From: Paenibacillus algorifonticola
Lineage (GTDB): Bacteria > Bacillota > Bacilli > Paenibacillales > Paenibacillaceae
Length of the DNA: 64,000 bases
Assembly (NCBI RefSeq): GCF_000971975.1
Contig: NZ_LAQO01000015.1
Location: 140,893 to 204,892 of the forward strand
Direction of reading: 5' to 3'
Part shown: one piece after another, positions 1-7,163 of the stretch
Position numbering within the stretch: position 1 is the stretch's first letter
Layout: each line of letters starts with the position of its first letter
Notes under the pieces: generated by a model
The model's input: the letters and a program-made list of their open reading frames with translations, nothing else
Databases searched by the model: none
What the model was told of the DNA's origin: nothing
Position numbers and translations under genes: made by a program

Positions 1-810
1 CGGGAAAACCCCGATCAGTATTTCAACCGCGAGGTTAATCAGCTGAATTTGACGTATAACCAGATGGTTAAGCAAATTAATTATTTGATTAAATCGGTGT
101 ACGAGATTGAAATTGTGAAGAGCAAAAGCGAAATTAAAGCGCTTCATTCACAAATCAATCCGCATTTTTTATTCAACACACTCGATTCGCTCTACTGGGA
201 TCATATCCGCAAAGGAGAGCAGGAGCTGGCGCAGACCGTCATTCAGCTTGCCGACCTGTTCCGGTATACGATTCATTCAAGCACCCAGGACGGATTTGTC
301 ACGATCGATGAGGAGCTGGAGCAGGTCAAGCGGTATGGCGATATTATGAAAATGCGCTGGCGCGACAGGCTCGCCATTGAAATAGACTGCGAGCAGCGGC
401 TTGGCGGCGTGCGAATTCCCAAGCTCTCGATTCAGCCGCTGGTTGAAAATGCCATTGTGCATGGCATAGAGCCTATGGAGCATGGCGGCACCATCAAGCT
501 GCGCGTAAGGGAGGAAGCAGGAGTCATTTCCTTTACGGTGCACGATAACGGCATTGGCATAGAGCCAGATCAGCTGCATCAAATAAGAGAACGCTTACAG
601 AATGATTTGAGCATTGCTTTTGTAACGGGCAAAAACGGGATCGGCCTGTTCAATGTGTGCAAGCTGATCCAGCTTCACTACGGGAAGCAATACGGCCTAA
701 CCATTGACAGCGCGCCGGGCGCCGGAACGACGATTGTATTGAAAATTCCGCTAAAGCCCGAGCCGGAGAAGGGAGCTTCTGACGATGAATCACAGCATAC
801 TGGTCGTTGA
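1..810 (+). CDS. Sensor histidine kinase, YesM/LytS type, C-terminal part (5' truncated by window edge)
   Basis: The reading frame is open from base 1, so the gene begins outside the window; the first in-frame start-like codon (TTG at 49) is not the real start. What remains is the end of a HAMP-like helix, then the His_kinase phosphoacceptor region with the INPHFLFNTLD motif (His codon at 163-165), followed by a HATPase_c domain: N-box around QPLVENAIVHG, G1 box DNGIGIE and G2 box NGIGLFNV. This is the family that phosphorylates AraC-type response regulators, usually to control carbohydrate uptake genes in Paenibacillus. It overlaps the next gene by 26 bp, so the two are translationally coupled. 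The sensor domain and its ligand cannot be seen. Confidence 0.93.
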   Translation, partial: RENPDQYFNREVNQLNLTYNQMVKQINYLIKSVYEIEIVKSKSEIKALHSQINPHFLFNTLDSLYWDHIRKGEQELAQTVIQLADLFRYTIHSSTQDGFVTIDEELEQVKRYGDIMKMRWRDRLAIEIDCEQRLGGVRIPKLSIQPLVENAIVHGIEPMEHGGTIKLRVREEAGVISFTVHDNGIGIEPDQLHQIRERLQNDLSIAFVTGKNGIGLFNVCKLIQLHYGKQYGLTIDSAPGAGTTIVLKIPLKPEPEKGASDDESQHTGR

Positions 811-1555
811 TGATGAGTACAACTCGCGCATGGGGGTGGCATTCACCCTGGAGCAGTGGGGGGAGGACAAGGTGCAGATCGATATGGCTGACAATGGAAA
901 GCAGGCTATTCGGCTGCTTCGGGAGAAGCCATATGATCTGCTCATTACCGATATCCGGATGCCGCTCATGACGGGCATCGAGCTGCTTGAGACGCTGCGC
1001 GGCGAGCAGAATGGCATAAACACGATTTTACTCACCGGCTTTGCGGAATTTGAGTATGCCCAGAAAGGGCTGAAGCTTGGTGCCGTCGATTATTTGCTGA
1101 AGCCGATTCGGCAGGAGCAGCTGATTCGGGCGGTCGGAAAAGTTATTCAGTCCAAGTCGGAGGAAGCGGCAAACGGGCTTTCCTATGGCGTGCCTTCCAC
1201 CAATGCTTATATTCTTAGTGCCGTTAAGTATATCCATGAAAGTATCGGCATGCCTTTGTCGATCAAGGAGGTCGCCCAGCATGTCCATCTGAATCCAAGC
1301 TATTTCAGCGTGTTGTTCAAAGAGGAGACGGGCGTAAGCTTCAGCGATTATGTCATCCGGCTTCGAATGAAACGGGCTAAGGAGCTGCTCTATCATTCTC
1401 CGCTTAGCTTGGACGGTATTTCTGAGCAAATCGGCCTGCAGACGGCGAGCTATTTCATCCGGATTTTCAAAAAATATGAAGGCATTACGCCAAAGCAGTA
1501 CCGGGAGCAGCTTAAGATGATGGCAGCCCACGGGAGCCAAGGGTCGCTGTCTTAG
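785..1555 (+). CDS. Response regulator, REC + AraC-type DNA-binding domain (YesN-like)
   Basis: 256-residue response regulator. Residues 1-120 form a REC domain with acidic residues D9/D10, phosphoacceptor D56 (in ITDIRMP), and K107 in the LLKPI loop. Residues about 150-250 form the double helix-turn-helix of the AraC/XylS family (LSIKEVAQHVHLNPSYFSVLFK). It lacks the long linker seen in most YesN proteins, so it is a short version of the family. The start lies inside the kinase gene and is preceded by GGAGAAGGGAG. It is the cognate partner of the upstream kinase. Its target operon is not obvious here: the next gene is convergent. Confidence 0.93.
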   Translation: MNHSILVVDDEYNSRMGVAFTLEQWGEDKVQIDMADNGKQAIRLLREKPYDLLITDIRMPLMTGIELLETLRGEQNGINTILLTGFAEFEYAQKGLKLGAVDYLLKPIRQEQLIRAVGKVIQSKSEEAANGLSYGVPSTNAYILSAVKYIHESIGMPLSIKEVAQHVHLNPSYFSVLFKEETGVSFSDYVIRLRMKRAKELLYHSPLSLDGISEQIGLQTASYFIRIFKKYEGITPKQYREQLKMMAAHGSQGSLS

Positions 1556-1574
1556 CTTCTAAAAGCTGCCCGAA

Positions 1575-1622
1575 CAGCCCTCTTCCGTCTTAATCCACCT
1601 GTCTTAAGGAGGAAGAGGGCTG
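1575..1622. terminator. Bidirectional intrinsic terminator
   Basis: A perfect 12-bp inverted repeat (CAGCCCTCTTCC, 1575-1586, with its complement at 1611-1622) lies between the convergent response regulator and hydrolase genes and abuts the hydrolase stop codon. T-rich stretches follow on both strands. Confidence 0.8.
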
Positions 1623-2477
1623 CTATTGATTTTCAGCTAAAAAGGCAATCTGCTTACGATCAAATTCGGCAGCGTGCTTGCCTATCCATATCAGGTGGCC
1701 CCATGAATCCAGAATAAAGGCTTCCGAATGCACAATATGGGCTTTGGCATACTCAGCATGGCTGGGAGCAACGGAACGATCATTTTTGCTGTGCATAATT
1801 AGCGTAGGAGCTTTGATGGAACATAACTCTCTCGTATAATCTTTCTGGGTTTGCTCGAGATCAATAAGAAAGCCTTTATGTGAACGCTGTCTGTTGTTCA
1901 TTTCGCGAAATAATTCAATAGCAAGATTATCCAGCCTGGCATACGCCTCAGCTGGTGATAGGGTAGAAAAGGAAGAAAGCAACATCCTAAACATGAGTCG
2001 CGGCAGAAGGTTATTCATCCCAGCTAGTATGAGCCAAGTTCCTTTTTCCACCCCGGGTTTGAAAATCAGCCTTCCCATGCGATAGGCTTTATCGTTTGAA
2101 GAGAGCCAGGGCATGGAGATTGCGCATTGTAAGGTCAGGCTTGCCACTCGTTCAGGAAATTGTGCACAAAAAAGGATACCTGTTGGACCTCCCGCTGAAG
2201 CTGCAATAACATGTACTTTTGCAATATGCAGGTGATCCAGCAGAGCCAAGTATAGATCACAGGCTTGCTGCAGCTCGGGAATAGGGAAGGTCTGACTATA
2301 GCCTGATCGGGAGGGGGTAATAATGGAATACCCCGAAGCGACAAGGTTCTGGTAGCCGAACTCTTCATAGCAGTTGGAGTGCCCGCCATGAAAAAGCAGC
2401 AGCGGCGGTCCTTCGCCCACAATGGAGTATTCAAGCACATATTCACCTACTTGCATGGTGCTCACTTGGCGATCCAT
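1623..2477 (-). CDS. Alpha/beta-hydrolase fold protein
   Basis: 284 residues from the ATG at 2477, chosen because GGAAGGA sits 9 bases upstream; a longer GTG start at 2555 has no visible ribosome binding site. The alpha/beta-hydrolase core is clear: oxyanion-hole motif LLLFHGGHSN, nucleophile elbow AASAGGP (G-x-S-x-G-like with Ala at the first position), the acid strand PTLIMHSKNDRSV and the catalytic-His region DSWGHLIW. Substrate cannot be told from sequence; this group includes esterases, lactonases and haloperoxidase-like hydrolases. It is probably monocistronic, convergent with the two-component genes, and has no signal peptide, so it is cytoplasmic. Confidence 0.85.
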   Translation of the reverse strand: MDRQVSTMQVGEYVLEYSIVGEGPPLLLFHGGHSNCYEEFGYQNLVASGYSIITPSRSGYSQTFPIPELQQACDLYLALLDHLHIAKVHVIAASAGGPTGILFCAQFPERVASLTLQCAISMPWLSSNDKAYRMGRLIFKPGVEKGTWLILAGMNNLLPRLMFRMLLSSFSTLSPAEAYARLDNLAIELFREMNNRQRSHKGFLIDLEQTQKDYTRELCSIKAPTLIMHSKNDRSVAPSHAEYAKAHIVHSEAFILDSWGHLIWIGKHAAEFDRKQIAFLAENQ

Positions 2478-2813
2478 GACGTCCCATCCTTCCAATCTGT
2501 TGCTACTATGTGCTGTCCATATAAAGCGGAATACTGAATTTGTAATCGTGCCCACGGCTTTTTTTTCGCAGCGCAGGAGATCACCTCTTTTATTAAAAAT
2601 AATTCCCTGCCCAGCTGTTTTTCATGCTCTAGCCGCCCGGATTCACAGGTTTGACGAAAAAACGTGCTACATCTACTATTCCAGTGGCAGGGCTAACCAT
2701 GCTTTTACAACAGCTTCTACGAGCCTAGAACTGTATAGAAGAGCTTCGGCGGGTACGAACGGAGCAAGCACATAAAATACAATAAGCACATATAAACCGT
2801 CTTATATAACAGA
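2478..2813. other. Non-coding gap
   Basis: About 335 bases between the hydrolase start and the terminator of the TetR gene. Open frames here have no ribosome binding site and no recognisable protein; the hydrolase promoter must lie here but no clear -35/-10 pair was found. Confidence 0.5.
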
Positions 2814-2856
2814 AAGAGGGTGTCCACGGCCATTAAAGCCGATAGGACACCCTCTT
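2814..2856 (-). terminator. Intrinsic terminator of the TetR gene
   Basis: A 12-bp inverted repeat (AAGAGGGTGTCC at 2814-2825, complement at 2845-2856) lies 17 bases past the TetR stop; the minus strand continues with a T-rich tail. Confidence 0.8.
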
Positions 2857-2872
2857 CTTTGCAATCAGGCTA

Positions 2873-3493
2873 TCAGTTCCCGTCATTCTCCGCCTTTGGC
2901 GCTTCTATAAACAAAGGCTCAATAAAAGTCACGCTGTATTGCTCGGAAATGAATTCCTTGCTGTAGCCCTGTTCTTTGAAATGAGCCATCAGCTCCGGTG
3001 AAAACGAGGAAATCAGCAGGGAGGCGGCGATGGTCGGCAAAATTTGTGGCCGCAGCTGCCCTGCTGCTGCGGCTTCCTCCAGCAGTTTGCTGACCGTCGC
3101 ATGCATGAAGGCATATGGCTCAGCTTGGAACCAGCCCTGAATGTTCTTCTCGTCGGCACAAATAGCGGAAAGAATAGGACGTATATATTCTCGCAGCTCA
3201 AGGGCGAAAAACAGCAGGCTACGTATAAAGGCCGAGAGGCGTCTGACGACGGGCTGCGCGGCATTTTCTATTAATTCCTGCGTCGTAATCGCTTTGAACT
3301 GCTCGAATTGGGTGTGCAGCACGCACACGCAAAGCGTGCCTTTATTCGGAAAACGCCGATAAAGCGTGCCCTGTCCGATTCCTGCTCCTTTCGCAATCTG
3401 ATGCATATTGACTGCTTCAACGCCATGCTCGTTAAACAGCTGGCGGGCCTTCTCGATAATATCCCGGCCCACCACATCCGTTTCAAAATTCAA
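2873..3493 (-). CDS. TetR-family transcriptional regulator (probable repressor of the efflux pump)
   Basis: 206 residues. The N-terminal TetR helix-turn-helix is clear (residues 10-57: ARQLFNEHGVEAVNMHQIAKGAGIGQGTLYRRFPNKG); the rest is the helical ligand and dimer domain. The start is TTG at 3493 with GGAAG 11 bases upstream; GTG codons at residues 7-8 are the alternative. It lies downstream of the DHA2 pump on the same strand but is separated from it by two hairpins, so it probably has its own promoter. Two palindromes in the pump promoter (5234-5251, 5271-5284) are its likely operators. That pairing is inferred from gene neighbourhood only. Confidence 0.88.
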   Translation of the reverse strand: MNFETDVVGRDIIEKARQLFNEHGVEAVNMHQIAKGAGIGQGTLYRRFPNKGTLCVCVLHTQFEQFKAITTQELIENAAQPVVRRLSAFIRSLLFFALELREYIRPILSAICADEKNIQGWFQAEPYAFMHATVSKLLEEAAAAGQLRPQILPTIAASLLISSFSPELMAHFKEQGYSKEFISEQYSVTFIEPLFIEAPKAENDGN

Positions 3494-3580
3494 CTAACCT
3501 TCACTTCCTTTAAGCTCACTGTGAGGCTGCTCTGAGGTCGAAACACAAAACTAACTTTCTCAGCATTATGCTTCGACGTG

Positions 3581-3622
3581 GGATTAACAAAAAACCGAAA
3601 AAGCCCGTTTTTTTGTTAATCC
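3581..3622 (-). terminator. AT-rich hairpin, second of a tandem pair after the pump gene
   Basis: Perfect 14-bp arms (3581-3594 and 3609-3622) enclose a 14-base loop. The arms contain long A/T runs. Together with 3629-3663 it forms two successive hairpins sharing a core of ACCGAAAAA followed by G/C. Confidence 0.65.
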
Positions 3623-3628
3623 CTGGTC

Positions 3629-3663
3629 GTAAAATAAAACCGAAAAACCCGGTTTTATTTTAC
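3629..3663 (-). terminator. AT-rich hairpin, first of a tandem pair after the pump gene
   Basis: Perfect 14-bp arms (GTAAAATAAAACCG at 3629-3642 and its complement at 3650-3663) with a 7-base loop, starting 3 bases past the pump stop codon. Confidence 0.7.
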
Positions 3664-3666
3664 TCC

Positions 3667-5130
3667 CTAAGCCGCTCTTTTCTCCTCCACATCAGGTGCT
3701 TTGGTGCGCCGGATGAACAAGCCCAGCCCAAGGGCGATAAAGGCAATAATAAGTCCAACCAGGAACGCGCTGTGCATGCCTGATACGAAGCCTTTGACCT
3801 GCTCAAGCGGGGAGGCCGGATCAGCAGAGCTTTCCAAATATTTTTTTGAGCCGGATGACATAATGCTGATGAATAAGGCGGTGCCGATTGCGCCGGCAAC
3901 CTGCTGCAACGTGTTCATGATCGCTGTGCCATGCGGATACAGCGGGCGGGGCAGCTGATTGAGTGCTGTCGTCTGCGCCGGCATCATCACCATAGAAACG
4001 CCGATTAGCAGCACGATATGGATAAAGATAATATAACCTATACTTGTCAGCTCGTCGATGCCAGTAAACATCCATACCGATGCCGCCGTAATAGCGAGCC
4101 CCGGAATGACGAGCACCCTTGGCCCAAACTTGTCGAACAGCACGCCGGAAACCGGAGCCATCAAGCCGTTGATTATGCCGCCAGGCAGCAAAATAAGTCC
4201 GGCTGCCAGAGCGGTTTTGCCAAGCGCGTTTTGCAGGAAAAGCGGCAGCAATATCATCGTGGAGAACAGCGTCATCATCATCACCAGCATCAGCAGGGCG
4301 ACAAGGCTGAACATCGGATATTTAAAGGCGCGCAAATCCAGCAGCGGCTGGCTCGACATGAGCTGCTTCACAATAAACAGCAGCAAGGCGATTGCGCCGA
4401 CGACGATAGACCAAATGACGACTGGACTGTCCCAGCCATCCTCGCCAGCTTTGCTGAAGCCATAAATCAGGCCGCCAAAGCCGATTGATGACAATAAAAT
4501 CGATAACAGGTCAACCTTTGGACGAGTGATATCCGAAACATTTTTCAAATAAACCGCCGCAAACAAAATGGAAAAAATGGCGAGCGGAATAACTAAGAAA
4601 AACAACCAGCGCCAGTTGAAGGATTCAATAATCAATCCCGACAGCGTCGGGCCGATAGCGGGCGCGCTCATAATAACGAGGCCGATCATGCCCATAGCGC
4701 CGCCACGCTTTTCCGGCGGGAAGATGACCAAAATCGTATTCATCATGACCGGAAGCATTAACCCGGTGCCAAGCGCCTGAATAACTCGGCCTACAAGCAG
4801 CGCAGGAAAGACGGTTGCCGTGCCGCAGACGATGGTTCCGACAAGAAATAAAATCATCGCCGACAGAAACATTTGCCGGGTCGTAAACCACTGCTGAAGC
4901 AGTGCCGTAATAGGAACCAATATGCCGACTACGAGCATATAAGCGGTCGACAACCATTGAATGGTTGCGTAGCTGATATCAAATTCCTTCATTAAATCGG
5001 GGAACGCAATATTAAGCAGTGTTTCGTTCAGTATCGCGACAAACGCGCCAATAATAAGTGCCGCTACAATAGGTCCTCTTTTTATTCCACTCAAATCCTT
5101 GGGTGCTGTATCTAGACTTGCTGTGTTCAA
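3667..5130 (-). CDS. DHA2-family (EmrB/QacA-like) multidrug efflux MFS transporter
   Basis: 487 residues from TTG at 5130, chosen because a perfect AGGAGG lies 7 bases upstream; a longer frame to 5196 has no such site. About 14 hydrophobic segments fit the DHA2 drug:H+ antiporter family, with motif A-like and motif C-like sequences (GRVIQALGTGLMLP; MSAPAIGPTLSG). The first segment carries LNETLLNIAFPDL, the family's variant of motif D1. It likely exports cationic or amphiphilic drugs with proton exchange across the cytoplasmic membrane. A TetR gene follows on the same strand and operators lie in its promoter, so it is probably induced by its substrates. Confidence 0.9.
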   Translation of the reverse strand: MNTASLDTAPKDLSGIKRGPIVAALIIGAFVAILNETLLNIAFPDLMKEFDISYATIQWLSTAYMLVVGILVPITALLQQWFTTRQMFLSAMILFLVGTIVCGTATVFPALLVGRVIQALGTGLMLPVMMNTILVIFPPEKRGGAMGMIGLVIMSAPAIGPTLSGLIIESFNWRWLFFLVIPLAIFSILFAAVYLKNVSDITRPKVDLLSILLSSIGFGGLIYGFSKAGEDGWDSPVVIWSIVVGAIALLLFIVKQLMSSQPLLDLRAFKYPMFSLVALLMLVMMMTLFSTMILLPLFLQNALGKTALAAGLILLPGGIINGLMAPVSGVLFDKFGPRVLVIPGLAITAASVWMFTGIDELTSIGYIIFIHIVLLIGVSMVMMPAQTTALNQLPRPLYPHGTAIMNTLQQVAGAIGTALFISIMSSGSKKYLESSADPASPLEQVKGFVSGMHSAFLVGLIIAFIALGLGLFIRRTKAPDVEEKRAA

Positions 5131-5233
5131 AATCGTTCCTCCTCTAGGCTTCTGTCTCTCTTTAAAATCAGTATGTCCCCGCTCCCATCGGTTCACTCAG
5201 CCTCCGTTCAGGCAGCGCATGCCGCCCATTACG

Positions 5234-5251
5234 TGCGGACAGTTGTCCGCA
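5234..5251. promoter_or_regulatory. Palindromic operator (downstream site)
   Basis: TGCGGACA-GT-TGTCCGCA, a perfect 8-2-8 palindrome just downstream of the expected transcription start of the efflux pump. It shares the GGACA/TGTCC half-site with the palindrome at 5271-5284; the centres are 35 bp apart. Confidence 0.75.
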
Positions 5252-5263
5252 CTGCTGAAAACC

Positions 5264-5292
5264 ATTTTATCGGACAATTGTCCGCAAGTCAA
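5264..5292 (-). promoter_or_regulatory. Sigma-A promoter of the efflux pump
   Basis: On the minus strand: -35 TTGACT (5287-5292), 17-base spacer (5270-5286), -10 TAAAAT (5264-5269). The spacer contains the perfect palindrome at 5271-5284, so a bound repressor would block RNA polymerase directly. Confidence 0.8.
5271..5284. promoter_or_regulatory. Palindromic operator inside the promoter spacer
   Basis: CGGACAATTGTCCG is a perfect 14-bp palindrome lying between the -35 and -10 boxes of the pump promoter; probable binding site of the nearby TetR protein. Confidence 0.75.
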
Positions 5293-5397
5293 CAACGACA
5301 ATAGTCGTTTCGTCCCCCCAGCATCATTGATTGCCCCATCCCGTATGGAAGTCGGCATCCTATACAATGAAGCTACAAAAGAAGGGGAGATGAAGGC

Positions 5398-6288
5398 ATG
5401 CATAAAAATCGAATCGGGGCGTATTTGTTCAGCTTTCCAAGCTTTTTTCTAACCATGGCGCTCGGCATTTATCCGGTTGTATGGGCGCTTCGATATATGT
5501 TTTTCGAATATCAAGGGTTTGGGACGCCGAAGTTTATCGGACTTGAGAACTTTGCGCGAGTGGGAAGGGATGCCGAATTTTGGCACTCGGTTCTGAATAC
5601 TTTCATCTATGCGGGTGGAAAATTAATAATTACGCTGCCGCTATCGCTCATATTGGCGGTTATATTGAATCGGAAGCTGCGGGGACGCCATGCGTTTCGG
5701 GCGATTTTTTTCCTGCCAACGATTTTCAGCGCCTCTGTTATGTCCATCGTTTTCTATATTGTGTTCAACTCCTACAACGGCATTATTAATCAGTACTTGA
5801 TGAAGCTGAATATCGTATCCGCTCCAGTAGACTGGCTGGGCGCTGCACATGCAATGACGACGATCGTCATTATTGCGGTGTGGGGAGCAGTCGGCAACTA
5901 TATGCTGCTATTTATCGCGGGTCTTCAGAACATTCCAGAGGATGTGTATGAAGCGGCGTCGCTGGATGGTGTAAACCCGGTGCAGCGGATGTGGTACATT
6001 ACGATTCCAATGCTCGGCCCCGTCCTGCAAATGATTATTATGCTGGCGATTACAACTTCGCTTAAAGGCTATGAGAGCATTATGGTATTGACGGAGGGCG
6101 GTCCTTTCGGCAAAACCGAGGTTATGTATTTATACCTGTACAAGCTGTTCTTCCCGCTAACGACGTCAGGCACCTCCGTGCAAAATATCGGCTACGGTAG
6201 CGCGGTCGGCTTCACAACGGCTGTTATCGTCGGTATCGTCACATGGCTGTATTTCTGGATGTCGAAAAAGCTTAATAACGTTTATTAA
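5398..6288 (+). CDS. Carbohydrate ABC transporter permease, UgpA/LplB-type (subunit 1)
   Basis: 296 residues, six predicted membrane segments, with the EAA loop EAASLDGVNPVQRMWYITIP that contacts the ATPase. It belongs to the CUT1 family of sugar importers. The ATG at 5398 follows GAAGGGGAG. It pairs with the second permease 15 bp downstream and with the binding lipoprotein at 10708. No ATPase is encoded in the locus; CUT1 systems of Bacillota often share an MsmX-type ATPase. It is the first gene of the polysaccharide locus. The upstream region has a TATACA-like -10 but no good -35, which would fit activation by a response regulator. Confidence 0.92.
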   Translation: MHKNRIGAYLFSFPSFFLTMALGIYPVVWALRYMFFEYQGFGTPKFIGLENFARVGRDAEFWHSVLNTFIYAGGKLIITLPLSLILAVILNRKLRGRHAFRAIFFLPTIFSASVMSIVFYIVFNSYNGIINQYLMKLNIVSAPVDWLGAAHAMTTIVIIAVWGAVGNYMLLFIAGLQNIPEDVYEAASLDGVNPVQRMWYITIPMLGPVLQMIIMLAITTSLKGYESIMVLTEGGPFGKTEVMYLYLYKLFFPLTTSGTSVQNIGYGSAVGFTTAVIVGIVTWLYFWMSKKLNNVY

Positions 6289-6303
6289 AAAGGGGGAACG
6301 ATC

Positions 6304-7140
6304 ATGACCATTCGCAAAATACTACTTCGTACGCCAGTATGGCTGCTGCTGCTTGTTACGGGAGCACTGATGCTTTTTCCAATCGTAATCGCGCTATTCG
6401 GCTCCTTCAAGACGAACCTGGAGCTGACGACGGGAGCGACGTTTCTCCCTTCCACATGGCAATTTAAAAACTATTTGCAGGCGTGGAATCAAGCTGATTT
6501 CTCCGCTTATACCTTCAATAGCTTATATGTAGCCGTGTTCGCTACGGTTGGTACCTTGCTCGTTTCTTCAATGGCGGCCTATGCGGTCGACCGCGTTGCT
6601 TTTAGAGGAAAGAAACTATTTATTTTGCTTCAATCGTTTACGTTGTTTATTTCCATCGGCGCCGTCGTGCTGCGTCCGCAGTTCGATCTAATGGTATCCA
6701 TTGGTTTGCAAAAATCATTATGGGGCGTCATAATCATTTTAATTAGCGCGCATGCGACTGCCTTTTTTATGGTAATCGGCTTTTTCCGCGGCATTCCGCG
6801 GGAGCTGGATGAAGCGGCGCTCATTGACGGCTGTAATTTCTACTCCACCTTCTGGCTCATTATATTGCCGCTCCTTCGTCCGGCGCTGGCAGTCGTATCG
6901 CTATTTACCTTCCGTAACGCATGGAATGAATATATTTTGCCGCTCGTCTTTTCACTTTCGCGGCCCGATCTTCAGACCTTGCCCGTGGGACTCGCGAATT
7001 TGCGCTACGGGGCGGGAGCCGCAGTTGAAAACCAGCTGATGCTCGCTGGCGCATGTATTTCCATTTTCCCTCTGCTCATCGTTTATATTTTCGCGAACCG
7101 TTCGTTTATGCAGGTTACGGTTGGCTCGGTTAAAGGCTAA
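6304..7140 (+). CDS. Carbohydrate ABC transporter permease, UgpE/MalG-type (subunit 2)
   Basis: 278 residues with about six membrane segments and the EAA motif ELDEAALIDGCNFYSTFW. It completes the heterodimeric membrane channel with the preceding permease. AAGGGGGAACGATC precedes the ATG. The gene sits 15 bp after its partner, so the two are co-transcribed. The cargo is unknown, but the lyase and cupin genes downstream suggest an unsaturated oligouronide. Confidence 0.92.
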   Translation: MTIRKILLRTPVWLLLLVTGALMLFPIVIALFGSFKTNLELTTGATFLPSTWQFKNYLQAWNQADFSAYTFNSLYVAVFATVGTLLVSSMAAYAVDRVAFRGKKLFILLQSFTLFISIGAVVLRPQFDLMVSIGLQKSLWGVIIILISAHATAFFMVIGFFRGIPRELDEAALIDGCNFYSTFWLIILPLLRPALAVVSLFTFRNAWNEYILPLVFSLSRPDLQTLPVGLANLRYGAGAAVENQLMLAGACISIFPLLIVYIFANRSFMQVTVGSVKG

Positions 7141-7163
7141 CAAACTCCATATGCATTGAGGCG

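Noticed and set aside
2422..2775. 117-codon open frame between the hydrolase and TetR genes
   Set aside because: It overlaps the hydrolase start on the other strand, lacks a ribosome binding site and shows no protein-family features.
4018..4488. 156-codon frame antisense to the efflux pump
   Set aside because: Rich in Gln/His/Arg with no domain; it is the reverse-strand shadow of a well-supported membrane protein gene.
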